DNA of 64,000 nucleotides, from positions 30,240,001 through 30,304,000 of the forward strand of contig CP142451.1 of the NCBI GenBank assembly GCA_038049695.1. Direction: 5' to 3'. Under the pieces are notes generated by a model, which was not told the origin of the DNA, ran no database searches, and saw nothing but the letters and a program-made list of their open reading frames with translations. The translations under genes were made by a program, and so were the position numbers. Position 1 is the first letter of the stretch. Every line of letters begins with the position of its first letter. Positions 35,394-46,900 of the stretch are shown here, piece by piece. This DNA is from Cinnamomum chago. Its lineage: Eukaryota; Streptophyta; Magnoliopsida; Laurales; Lauraceae.

Positions 35394-36285
35394 GCTTCAT
35401 TGGAGGTATTTTTGTTATAAAGCAATTTGTGTACCTGAATTGCATTATTAAGGCATTTTCAGCCAAAAAATTGAACTCTTTGGGGGAGAGGAAAGCGTCG
35501 ATTAAAGGCGGATCTTGGGCCATCTCTGCATTCTCCATGAATAATTTTGTAGGCAGTTTTTGTAGATAACTCATCCCCTTTGGAATAGGGCTAAACTTTT
35601 TTGTTGTCTCTACTAGTGCGTGGAATATAGATTTTCAATATACTCTCCACATCAGTAGGGTTATTAAAGATATTTTTAATAAGTTGTTCATTTTATCTTT
35701 TGTCTGAGCTTCACAAATCTTAAATCACAAGTTCTTGATTAATCATATTGGATAAAGGTTTCCTAAGACCCCTCTCCGTTGGAATCCAGTTACAATTCCA
35801 TACCGAAATTTGCTCTTCATTATCTATGATCCACCCTACCCTTTCGTTAATAAAATAAGTTGCTTCTACAAATCCTTTCCAAAACTAAGAGTTTCTCTTT
35901 TTAAATCTTGCATCCCATAAAGATTTGTTAGGATAATATTTTGCTGTTAGAATCCTTGAACTTAGACGATGATCTTTAGTTAGGCACCTCCAACATGTTT
36001 TTGCTAGAAGTGCTAAATTGCTTTATTTGCTATCTCTAATTCCAAGCCCACCTTCTTTATGGGGCAACAAAATTCTTTCCATTTAATGGCCTGGACATTC
36101 TTTTTGTTAGATTTGTCACCCCAGAAGAAACTTCTAAATATTTTGTCCACCTAATTACTGGTTTTTTAGGGTAACTGAAGAACAAACATATTATAAACCG
36201 GAATAGTAGAAGCAACTGATTTTATTAGGATAAGGATACTCCTACCTGCTTGTGAGTGTAAGGGTATTTGCCGAGACATGATTTT
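35394..36285 (-). pseudogene. LINE ORF2 middle part: end of the reverse transcriptase region
   Basis: Read on the minus strand from 36285: QAGRSILILIKSV, then IPVYNMFVLQ, then DKIFRSFFWGDKSNKKN and KWKEFCCPIKKVGL. This is the order of conserved motifs after the polymerase core in plant L1 elements (SLAGR..LIKSV, IPxYxMS, FLWGG, CxPKxxGGLG). Several stops and frame changes are present. The reading continues into 26083 once the nested LTR insertion and one copy of GCTTC are ignored. Confidence 0.75.
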
Positions 36286-36298
36286 AATGAAAGTACAG
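36286..36298. repeat. Right target-site duplication of the L1 insertion
   Basis: AATGAAAGTACAG is identical to 25138-25150, 11.1 kb away. Confidence 0.85.
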
Positions 36299-36435
36299 AG
36301 TTACTGTTGAACTTGGCTTAACTATGATGATTCAAAGTTATGTACCAAAGAAAACTTTGTGTTGAAGCTGTACGGACAACAATATTGATCGATTGAATTT
36401 GTTCAAATGTAATGTAGCTAAATATGGACTCTCTA
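36299..36435. other. Short unique sequence between LINE and SINE
   Basis: No gene. Its last bases, GACTCTCTA (36427-36435), are the left duplication of the SINE. Confidence 0.5.
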
Positions 36436-36617
36436 AACCCCGAGAGGTAGCTCAGTTGGCCTAGGACTACGGTTTGCACCCGGAGGTTGTGGGTTCGAAA
36501 CTGCTCTACCACACTGGGGCCACAAGGGAATTTTACCCGGCTTTCTCTCCTGGGCCCGTAGGGATTATTCTGGCCCAAAGGGCTGGAAACCCTACGTTAT
36601 CAAAAAAAAAAAAAAAA
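36436..36617 (+). mobile_element. tRNA-derived SINE with 9-bp duplication
   Basis: The head contains an RNA polymerase III A box (GGTAGCTCAGTTGG, about 36445) and B box (GGGTTCGAAAC, about 36490), spaced as in a tRNA gene. It is followed by a tRNA-unrelated body and a terminal A16 tail. GACTCTCTA flanks both sides (36427-36435 and 36618-36626), a perfect duplication. SINEs are moved by L1-type enzymes such as the one whose fossil lies next to it. The duplication is intact, so the insertion is fairly young. Not a functional tRNA gene. Confidence 0.9.
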
Positions 36618-36626
36618 GACTCTCTA

Positions 36627-37623
36627 TATTAACTACTCATCGGTTGTATATTAGATTTTGCATCACCCGCCCATTCATTTTCGTTACATTGGTACTTCTC
36701 TCTACCCTCCACATATTTTGTTTAGTAACAATCTAATTGCATTATTTATATCGATTAATCCGATATCTCATACTCATACCAAACATATAAAACTAGATTA
36801 TCATTTTGTTAGCGACCAGAGTTGTATTAAGACTACTTGTTACTTGATATTTTTCTCCAAATTAGTAAGCTCCTAAGTGGGCCCACTTACCTAAAATTAA
36901 ATTATACAAAATTGATGCCCTTGGTTGTAAAGGCCTCTCTGAGTCTGAAGTTTAGAAGTATAATTCTCCAACTGTAGACAGATGAGCTGGTCTACTTGGA
37001 TAGTTTATTTATTTAATGAATGGATCCCGAGCCTATCTAATTGCCAGTGAGGCCGAGCCTGAGTCATGGATACTCACTCCCTTTTCTATTTTTTATTTTG
37101 GCCTAAGGAAGTTTCCACTCTTTTAGATTGGATTAAGTCTTTCGGGTTTAAAAAGAAGTCAGGTAAAACCCATATAGCCTTCAGATAATAATACTAGTGG
37201 ATTTAATCTTCAATTTCTAAAAAGGAGAATCCGATATAAATAACAAGACTTTGGCTAAATAAAGGGACAACAAACCGGGTCCTGACATTCTGGAGAACCC
37301 CTCGAGTTAGAGACTCACTCCCCTTCATCTCACTACCACCGGCAGCCACTAGCAAAGAAATGAATCAACCCTGTTTGGACCAATCTGGGAGCCATATGGG
37401 GAAATGAATTTTTTTTAGGAGATAGAAATTTTTTTCAAGGAAAATGAATGTAACATTTCAACCCCATGTGATACCCTGGTTGGTCCAGACATGGCAAACA
37501 GGGGATCCGTTTGCAATCAATCATTCATTTATGAAGTAGTAGGCACATCGGTCAAACATCAGAGAAAAACCTCTTATCTCTGATCTCTCCAGTGTCTCCG
37601 ACCGAAGGTCTTCTTCAGTTCCC
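36627..37623 (+). promoter_or_regulatory. Region upstream of the HEXO1-type gene, presumed promoter and 5' UTR
   Basis: No coding sequence is recognised. TATAAATAA at 37235-37243 is a possible TATA box and would imply a 5' UTR of about 350 nt. A pyrimidine-rich stretch just before the ATG (37570-37623) fits a plant 5' UTR. Neither is proven; the promoter assignment rests on position. Confidence 0.35.
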
Positions 37624-37950
37624 ATGAATTTCCATTTCCTTCTTCTCTTTCTCTACTTGGCCTTTTCATCTTCTCTCTCTCTAGCATCAGATGATTCTGA
37701 TTCTCTCATCTACCTTTGGCCTCTTCCCAAGCACTTCACTCACGGCAATGGCACCATTTCCGTCGATCCCGATCTCTCTCTCCAAGTTAAAGGACCCGGT
37801 GGAAGTTCCTACATCGTCGGAGAAGCATTCGACAGATGCAAACTTGTCATATTCAAACACCGATCCAAGTTCATGAAACCCAAATCGAAGATAGAAGCCA
37901 CTTATGATCTGACATCGCTCACCATCGTAGTGGAATCTGCTAATGAAACC
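37624..37950 (+). CDS. HEXO1: HEXO1 exon 1 (109 codons)
   Basis: Contains the start codon (context CCCATGA), signal peptide and most of the N-terminal domain, ending ...VVESANET. The donor is GTGAGA at 37951, phase 0. Open sequence continues beyond the donor by chance but loses all similarity to the family. Confidence 0.88.
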
Positions 37951-40900
37951 GTGAGACCGAATCTACTGTGTTTTTTCAATTGCTTGTGTGGAGATATTTC
38001 TTGTTGGTATCTATCTTTGTATTTTGAAAGGCCGTCTTGGTCTTTTGGAATTAGATTGTTAGAGATTTCAGTATTGTTGAATTACTCCGGTCGCCTTTCT
38101 TTGTGCATGGTGGGGGTCAGATTTATGTCCTGCAATTAGAACTTAGAAGGAGGCGTTTTTTGTTACTGGATTTCTGAGAATTCTCATTGGGGAGAGTTAT
38201 AAATTTTCCAAATTTGGGGAAGTTGGAGGGAAGGATGCTGGAATTTGGAGAATTTGAAAGGCCAAAAAAGTGACATTTCAAGGGGCGTTTGGATGCTGAA
38301 ATATTTGAAGGGAATTCTATGATTTGTTGTGTATTTGTAAGAGGAGCAATGTCAGTTGCTGTATATAGAATTCCTGGAATTGGTTGTTTGATTAGTGGAA
38401 TCCCAAAAGCATGCCTTTGAAATGTCACCTTTGACCTTTCAGATTCTCCATATTCTGGTATCTGGGTGCTAGGTGTATAGGAGAATTTTGAATTTGGAGG
38501 GTACTGCATTTGGAGAATTATAAATTCTCTCCTAACAGGAGTTCTCTGAATTCGAGCTACCAAATGCCCCTTTATAGTTGGAGCTTAGACTTCTAGAGGA
38601 TTGGAATTTGAGTGAACTTGGAAGCCACGTTCAAAAAATACATAGTGATATTGAATTCAGCACCTAGAATTTGTTACTACATGCTCTTCAATGGTCTAAT
38701 GAATCTAATGTGCTTGTTCATGGGGAGCCCATTGAGATTGCATGCATTGGAAATGAAACCGCTCGGAAATTGAAAAGAAATGCCTCCATACAAACTTATA
38801 CTTTGGTTTTGAAATGGAAGTTACTACCACTGTTTTTTTTTTTTGGGTAAATGGAAGTTACTATTACTAAATCTTTTTCCTCTGCCCCTGACAGCTTCAA
38901 CTAGGCATTGATGAAAGCTATTCCTTATATGTGGCCAAAGATGATGGGCAGTCAATTGTTGGGCAAGCTACAATTGAGGTAAGGCGGAGCTATTATCATT
39001 TGAAGTTGGGCCGTGGCATTAATGATCTAGATCACTGAATGTAGTCGTGTTTCCGAGATGCTGAAGATTGTGCTACACCTTTTTCATTCATTGCTTGTTT
39101 ACAACAAAAGTGTGGGATTTTTTCTTTTGTACGATTTGGAGTACATTGGGCTATATGCCAAACTCAGTGTTGCACTTGTTTCAGCAATAGATATTTGGGT
39201 TCCCAAGTAGAACAGGTTATATTTTTAGAGTTCCCTCTGGTGTCTATCCTTTGGCCTGCAAGGCTAGAAGAGAATATAATTTTTTTTTTAAAATAAATTA
39301 GTTTCCCTGGTGGTGGTTGTGGTAAGTTTCAAGAGCAGATTATATCTTGGTCCCTTATAATGGAATTCACAGACTTCTCTTCCTCTGAGTTTTGGTGCTG
39401 CTGGATAGCTTGCTGTGGCATCATTGTATGATGCCGTTCAATTTGTATTTTCCCGTTATCTTTTCTATGATGTATCTTTAGTTTTACTTTTTTCTTAAAA
39501 AAATCACCCTTACCATTTCAGAAATGTAAAAGCATATTTCTGAATTCATTTCATAGATGATAAGATAAACAAAAATGTATTTACATAAATACACATTTAT
39601 CAGAACCTATGGTGCATGGATACTTCAAAATGGGAAACGTATCGTCTTGTATCGTATTTGATACTTCACTTTTTATGTTTAAAATCCGTGTCCTTGCCAT
39701 GTCTATGGCGTGTCCCAGTCGTATTCATATTGTATCTCATAGATAATAAATAGTAATACAACACTGAAACATTTATAAAATTATAATAGAATATGAATTA
39801 AGGAGCATATTTATGAATTCATAGACGACAAGATAAACCAAAATGTATTTACATAAATACACATGTATCAGAACTACAACACTGAAGCATTGCTAAAATT
39901 GTAATAAAAGATAAATTAAGGTTTTATTCCTTAATATAAGCATCAACGTTTAAGAAAAATGAAGTTTATTATTCAAATATTGTTTAATTTAGCCTACCTA
40001 GCGTCGTTGATTGAGGTAGAGATTGATTGTTTTGCCCTTTTTTTTTCCGTGGGATAGTAGCCATGTGATCTTTACTTTTTTTTTTTTGTACTAATTTCTA
40101 GAATTGCAATTCAATTACCATTCCAAAATGAAGGAAAAGAATTTATTATCAATGCAGTTTGAGATCCTTCTTTTGTTTCAACATTCTTTTGGACTGACTA
40201 AACTTTTATCTTCTGTTTCTTTGTAGGCAAATACTATTTATGGGGCACTACGTGGACTAGAGGTATGCATAAAGATGTTTAGAAAAACTAGCTGTCCTAT
40301 TTGATGGAGATTTAAGTAATATTTATATGCTATGTAATTTGTTTCTGACTGACCTCATTATTATTTATCTCCACGTGTTATAATACTTTAGCTAATTCTT
40401 TATAATACAATGGCTTGGAAATGCTGAAACATGTGAAATCCTCATGTTTGTGTTGTTATCCATGCATGATAAGCTGGTTAAGAAAATATCTGATTTCTTC
40501 ATTTCGGCTGGAGTCCACACTTCCTCATCTATTTCATTATCTTAGGAAATGTTTCCATGAACTACTGGATTTTGAGATTGTTGGAAAATTAAGTAGTGCT
40601 GTTGACCATCATACTGGAGGAGAGTCTGACAGTGTTGTAGAAAAGCTCCATAAATATAGTTCTTATCTTCTAGGATTGGAAGTGTGATTAGGATAAGAAA
40701 GTTTATGAGATTTTTTGTTTCCAAATGATAATCATGTATATGGAAAGAGCTGAATATAGATTATGGGGTCCCTCCTTTAAGATCGACCAACTTAATACTC
40801 CTCTCTATTCCTTCTCTTTAAAACCATGCAATGTAACATCATTTTAGAGCAGGTTCATCTATGTATGTGAATCCTGACAAACATTAATCTCCCCATTCTT

Positions 40901-43900
40901 CATTTCTTTTTCACTCCTACATGCCGCCTCCAAGCATCCCAGAGATTACTGGCATTAGAGACTTGTCTAGGGCGCTTAGCAGGCCCTTAAAAAATGGACA
41001 GTGATGTTGGACAGTGAAGGGGAGCCTGCCATTGGATAAAACAACTCGAGGGTTGCGTAGCCTGAAGGAATCTCCATATTGAAGTCAGGTTGGTTGCAGT
41101 CTTGGGCCCTCTGTTGTTTATCAACAGCCCCTGTTTAGTCTGTAAGAAGAGATTGCAGCTCCTAGAGGTCCTAGAGTCTCTCCATGCAGATTCCCAAACT
41201 CGCTTGGCCCCAAGGGACCTCCTTGCCGAAGTAAAGCCACGTTGCCAGCAGTCTTGGAAGTCCCTAGTAGCAATTTCGGTTCGTTTTGGCACAGCTGACA
41301 GAACTAATAGTTTTGGGTAATGGACAAAAGAACGGCCTCCTTAAAATATTTTGGTTGGGATTTTGGTCCTAGAAGATTTTGTTTTTTGTTGAATTAGGAG
41401 ATGTTAGCAGAATAGGTTGAATGAAATTCCATACTTCGGCCAAAATTTAACAAAGACAAGGATTTTTTCTGATTTTTTTTTCAATATAATATGTTATTTC
41501 TACATGGCCGAGATTTAGGATTTTGTCTGAAATTTTTTTATAGTTCTAAATTTGGGGATTTCTTTTATAATTATTTTATAAAATTTTGGAGTGAAATTTG
41601 GGTCGGGCCCTATTTCTTCATTATCATGTTTTAGATGTGACCAAAATTTTAAGGATGTCAACTTGACGCAGCCCTCCTTTATCCAGGCTTGGGACCACCA
41701 GTAAACTGGCTGAGTTCACTGGCGGAGTTAGGGCCTTATTTCTTTTTAGAATGAATTTGGCCAAATTTTTTTTTATTAGGGTCAAATTTGGCCAGGGCCC
41801 TACTTCCTATTAGATTGAAATTTGGCTAGGGCCATATATGATCAGTACCTTATATGATTTGTAAATTTATATTGAATGGTTTTACCTTTTTAATAGGTGG
41901 GCCCCATTGTGGATGTTGCCCCCAATTCCGGATCCCGAAATGCAGAAATCTGAATTTGGCAACAGACAGTAGTCTGTAGTGAGGTCCGATTTAAAACTTT
42001 TCAAACACGTGATAAGGAACATTTATGGGGAAGCAATGCAACATAAAATCAATGGAAGCAAGAACAATCATCCATAATGTGGTATCATCCAACACATAAG
42101 CAAATGAAAAAGGGCAAATCACATCTATATCACTATATGTTCCAAATGTATAAAATGGTTTCTTATACATCTAACAGTCACACAACATCAACTACTACTC
42201 ATGGTATCGCACTCCATCCTCCGGCTGATCAGCTAGATCGCTGGTGCCCCACTTGAAGTCCCTTGCAACTGGCGCCTCATAGAATGCCTCACCCTCCGAG
42301 ATAACGGGTCGGTAACACTATCTACAAGACCAAGGTAATACAAAGATCATATTCAAAAGGACCTGGCAGCATATTATACAAATAGCATAGTATGAATGCA
42401 TCAAAAGGAGTAAAAATGATAATAATGATCAATAGAGTAACAATGGAATTAAATGCTAGGCAGATCGTGCAATAACAATAACTTGTCCATGAATCAATAG
42501 GAAAGGGGTAAGCTATAAATCATCTATCTAACAATATGGCACATCCATACAGGCTAGTACAACGAGAAATTATGACCCTGCCCTCCTGGACTACGTACGA
42601 GTTGCAGTGGGGATGCAACGAATGAGAGCCCAGCCAAAGCAAAGTAACCGGAGTCCGCCGGTCAAAGTTTGTTACTGTGCAAAGTGTTGGTACCCAGTGG
42701 CATATGTCCACCTTAAAGAAAACCCATTATGATGGCAAAGCAATGTTAGCTCCTACCAAGGGTGATCAATCTTAGGATAAGCTCTTCAACCGAGTGGATG
42801 TTCATGCCAACTCAAAGAACCATTTAAAAAGGTCGGTGTCTAACTAGGCTTTCCTTGCGTGAGTAAGGTTTCACATTCCAAAAGTCCTCAATCCAAGTCC
42901 AATCCATCCCATCAAACCATCTAAACAATCCATCCATCAAACCATCCAAATACCAACCATTAAAGTCCAGAATATACCATCTATCAAAGGGTACCTAATT
43001 CATGCAAAACAAACCATTTACTCCATGGTTTCATCCCAAACACAAGGTCATCGAATAGCCTGCCTAGCCATAGACACGAGTATATGTTCCCCAATCACAT
43101 CGAAGGTCTCCTCTAGGAAAACCTGGGTCAAGGCCCTCATTTACATCATTGTTCAGTTACAATTAAAATTAGAATATAGGAAACGAGAGAAGAGAGCATA
43201 TAAGGACCATCTCATTAATATCAATTAATAATCGGAAATACAAGTCGCCAATCCTAGGTCATCTTTGCTCCTTCTGGTGTGGCGTCACACTTCACCAACA
43301 CAGTGGTTAAACAGAGTTTCAGATGCCCAATGATAATAACTTGGTGCTCCGAAGGTGGTTGGCATCCAAGACATCCCTTAACTCTCATGTTGGTTCCATT
43401 ACAAAAACCCCCCATACCCTACTTTAAGCAACTACATGGATCAAGGGTAAGCTCCACCCTTTACCCATGTTTAGCCCACTACAATCCATTAGTAAGGTCA
43501 ATGGGCCCCAAATAAGATAAAATAGCTAAAAAATGCGAAATCATAAAATGCAAAACTGGGGTTCCACGGTCGACCGTGGGACACATAAGGTCGACTGTGG
43601 ATACTCCACCGTTTCCTCACTGTTAACCACAGTGTAATTTCCTGTCAATCATGCTCTCAGGTAAAGCTGACTACCTGTATTCGCGGTTGGCTCACGGTTG
43701 ACCGTGGAAGGATTATGATTAACCATGACTTGACCATAGTGTAAAAATGCTTGAAAAACACATATTGTCTTTGTAACCATAAGGTGACCATGGTTGACCT
43801 CCTGGGATCCCACGGTCGATCGTGGAGTCTCATAAACTCAACTCCATAGTCTGAAACCCATTCCAATTCCCCTCCAATTCCATCCAAATCATCAATATAC

Positions 43901-46900
43901 ATTCTCCATCACATATCACCCCACAATCCACCATCAATTCATCAAGAAGTGGGCCATTCATGGTTATAAAAAGAAAAAGAAAAAGAAGTGGGCCATTCAT
44001 CATGAAATTGTGGTTTCCAAGTATCAAATCATCTAAAACATGTAAATGATCTTAGAGATGGGGAATTCTACATTATCCATCACATCAATTGAAATCAAAA
44101 CACTGGAATCAAATGGAAATCAACATGCATGCTATGTTAGGTGTATATTGCACTTGCCTTGGCCTCCAATCTAGGGTTTCCAAGCCTCACCTTGAAGGTG
44201 GATCTTGAAACTCACCTTGATATGAAGGAGATACGGAGAACTATCAAAGGAGATTATGATCACAAGCAAGAGAAGGCTGAAAATCTTGAGAATCCTCAAA
44301 ATTTGGTGAAGGAAGCCCTTGATCTTGCAAGAAGAAACCCTAGCTTCTAGAGGAAGAAAGAGAGGGAGATGGAAGGGAAATGTGGAAATGAAATGAGAGA
44401 GGGAGAGAAGAGAGGGAAATGTCGTTGGATGAAAGGTGGGTTGGTTATATAGTTTGGGACGTTCTACTGGCACACACATTTTATCTCTTTTCACACACCT
44501 TTAAAAAAAAAAAACCCCATGAAATTACCTTTTTGCCCACACTCCCTTTCTCTCTCCCTACCTCCCCCTTCACCTCTGACTTCGGCCTGGACCGGCGGCT
44601 GCCGATCCCTCTCCTCCCCTCCTCTCTTTCTCTCCCTCCCTTCCCTCCCTCTCTCTCCTTTCCTCCCTCTCCCTCCCCACTATTCTCTCTCCTCCCTCTC
44701 TCCCCCCACCTCCCCTTTCACCTTCGGCTTCGGCCTGGACCGGCGGCGGCCGATCCCTCTTCCTCCCCCTCCCCCTCCCCCTCCCCCTCCCCCATTGTTT
44801 TCTCTCTCTCCCTTCTCCTTATCTCTCCCTCTCCATCTCTCTCCCTCCCTCTCCCTTCCTTGGCCGACGACAGATCGGGCAGCTCGGCGATCGCAAAAGG
44901 ATCTGCAGCCGGCCAAGGAAAGGAAGGGAGAGGGAGAGATTGGGAGGGAGAGACAAGGAGAAGGGAGAGAGAAAATAGTGGGGGAGGGAGAGGGGGAGGA
45001 GAGGGATTGGTCGCCGGTCCATGCCGGAGCCGGAGGTGGGCGGAGACAAAGGGAGGAGAGAGAGAAAACAGTGGAGAGGGAGAGGGAGTGGGAGGGACAG
45101 AGAAGGGGAGGGGAGGGATCGGCTGCCGCCGGAGCCGGAGGTGAAATGGGGGGAGAGGGGGGGAGGGAAGGTAATTTCATGGGTTATTTTTTTTTTTTAA
45201 TGGGTGTGGGAAGAGATAAAATGTGTGTGCCTGTAGAACGTCCTTATAGTTTTGCAATTGGGTGTGAAGTGACTAAAATGCCCCTCCCTTAAGTGATGGT
45301 TGGTAAAAGAATTAAATGGGCAGTTTTGGAATTTCATAAAGAATTGCATAATTCTCCAAAGGGCCCTATTCTAAACACTAAATTACATCTAAGGGCCTCA
45401 CTAACTACCTTCTAAAATTACAACTAACCCCTAGACACTCCCTAACCTCAATTAGACCCCTAAACTCCACAATTAAGCCTCTAACCTAGGAATTAAGCTG
45501 AAATTACCCTTCTACCCCCACTAACCTCCTACTAATAAGCACACACAAGCATAATTAATGGAAATTAAAGGCAAGGAAAGGTCGAGACCTCACAGTGGAG
45601 CCCGCAAATTTCTCCTAAGTGAATCCAAAAGTTGTCTGAAAAGTTAAAGCACATATAGAAGGGCAAAAGGGTTGTATTCAGCAAGAAAACAGAAGTGGAG
45701 AAGAGGGAAAGAGAGAAGAAGAAGAGGAGGAGCAAGCAGAATCCCACAGGTATGCATTGTCCCATCCCCCCCTTTCTCTCCTTCTTCTTCTGTTTATTTA
45801 TTTATTATTTTTCCCCGTTTCTTTCCAGTAGAACAATACTTTTTTTTCTGTTGGGGGGCGGGGGGGCATTCTTGTTTCTTTCAGCCAAACTGGGTCTTCT
45901 TCAGCTGAGTAGTTCGAATGGGGGAGAAGGATTTCTTTTTCTTTCTAAGTTATTAAGAATTACAAACTGGCCCTCAATCTTATCAATTTTTCTAAAAAAA
46001 CTGGCTGAACAAAACCTGACCAGACCCATCGAACCGAAATCTGCGATTTAAGATCTGAAATCACATATTTCGATGGAACACGTTGACTTTTTTTATTGAT
46101 ATTGTGTGGGTTATTCAGTTTGAATCATTGACTGAACTGAAACCAATCTGCAATTTTGGCCGAAATGAACTGAAATCTGTAATTATGGCTGAACTTATTT
46201 GTAATCCTTATCCATGGATTCAATAATCTGCACTTCTCTTGCTTACCTTGTTTAGTTTTTGTAGCATCTTGCTTTGATGGATGGTCCTACAGTCACCCTT
46301 TCGGCATATTAATGGGATGCTGTATCCTTCTACACTGACCGATTACTGGGTGATATTATAGTCTGATTGACTGATTAAAGTTTTAATCTATTTCAGACAT
46401 TCAGCCAATTATGTACTTTCAATTATGGAACTAAAACTGTGGAAGTTTACAAGACTCCTTGGTATATTCAAGATGAACCAAGGTTTGCATTTCGTGGGCT
46501 TCTTCTTGGTATACTGCCTTTCTCTCTTTGTCAGGACAAATTTACATTGTGAGGGTCAGTTTTTGTGTTTTTTTATTATAGGACGATGCTTTTGTCATAC
46601 GTTGTGTATGCTCTGTGTGTGTGTGTGTGGAAAGATATTGGTATCTCATCTCATCACTAAAAAAACCACTGTGTGCATTTGCAGATACCTCACGGCATTA
46701 CCAACCAGTTAATATGATAAAGCAAGTACTTGAATCTATGTCATATGCTAAACTTGTAAGGAATTCTTTTAAGACAATTCTGAAGCGCATCAATACAAAT
46801 GTTTTCTGTCCTCATCCCTTCAATTATTTTGCATGTACCATTGATATAATGATGAATTGAATCCAGTAGAATGTTCTTCATTGGCACATCATAGATGAAC

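Larger units (their letters stand above)
25151..36285 (-). mobile_element. L1-type LINE, 5'-truncated, minus strand, split by LTR elements
   Basis: Two LINE pieces, 25151-26083 and 35394-36285, belong to one insertion. Both are minus strand and in the correct order: end of reverse transcriptase on the right, zinc-finger-type region and RNase H on the left. The whole is bounded by an identical 13-bp duplication (AATGAAAGTACAG at 25138-25150 and 36286-36298). A poly-T stretch at 25151-25161 is the A-tail on the minus strand. The gap between the pieces is a 9.3-kb nested LTR insertion with its own 5-bp duplication GCTTC. The LINE without its insert is about 1.8 kb, so most of ORF2 and all of ORF1 were never inserted (5' truncation), the usual outcome of target-primed reverse transcription. 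Its frames now contain several stops and shifts. Confidence 0.85.
40263..46396 (+). other. HEXO1 intron 3 (6134 bp) with a solo LTR
   Basis: Contains the 3.7-kb solo LTR (41914-45594). The flanks 40263-41908 and 45600-46396 show no recognised element. The open frames at about 41090-41320 and 45670-46050 lack any domain. Confidence 0.8.

Noticed and set aside
36437-36510. tRNA gene suggested by TAGCTCAGTTGG and GGTTCGAAAC
   Set aside because: The sequence does not fold into a full cloverleaf with a paired acceptor stem. It continues into a non-tRNA body with a poly-A tail and is flanked by a duplication, so it is a SINE.
37951-38139. Continuation of the HEXO1 open frame to 38139
   Set aside because: Similarity to the family stops exactly at the GTGAGA donor, and exon 2 at 38895 resumes it in phase.
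44500-45290. Long open frames rich in Pro, Ser, Leu, Gly and Arg on both strands
   Set aside because: They are produced by CT-rich and GA-rich arms of the foldback element, open in several frames at once, with no domain.
46425-46860. Separate short open frames around exons 4 and 5
   Set aside because: They mix exon and intron sequence; the spliced HEXO1 exons explain the conserved parts.
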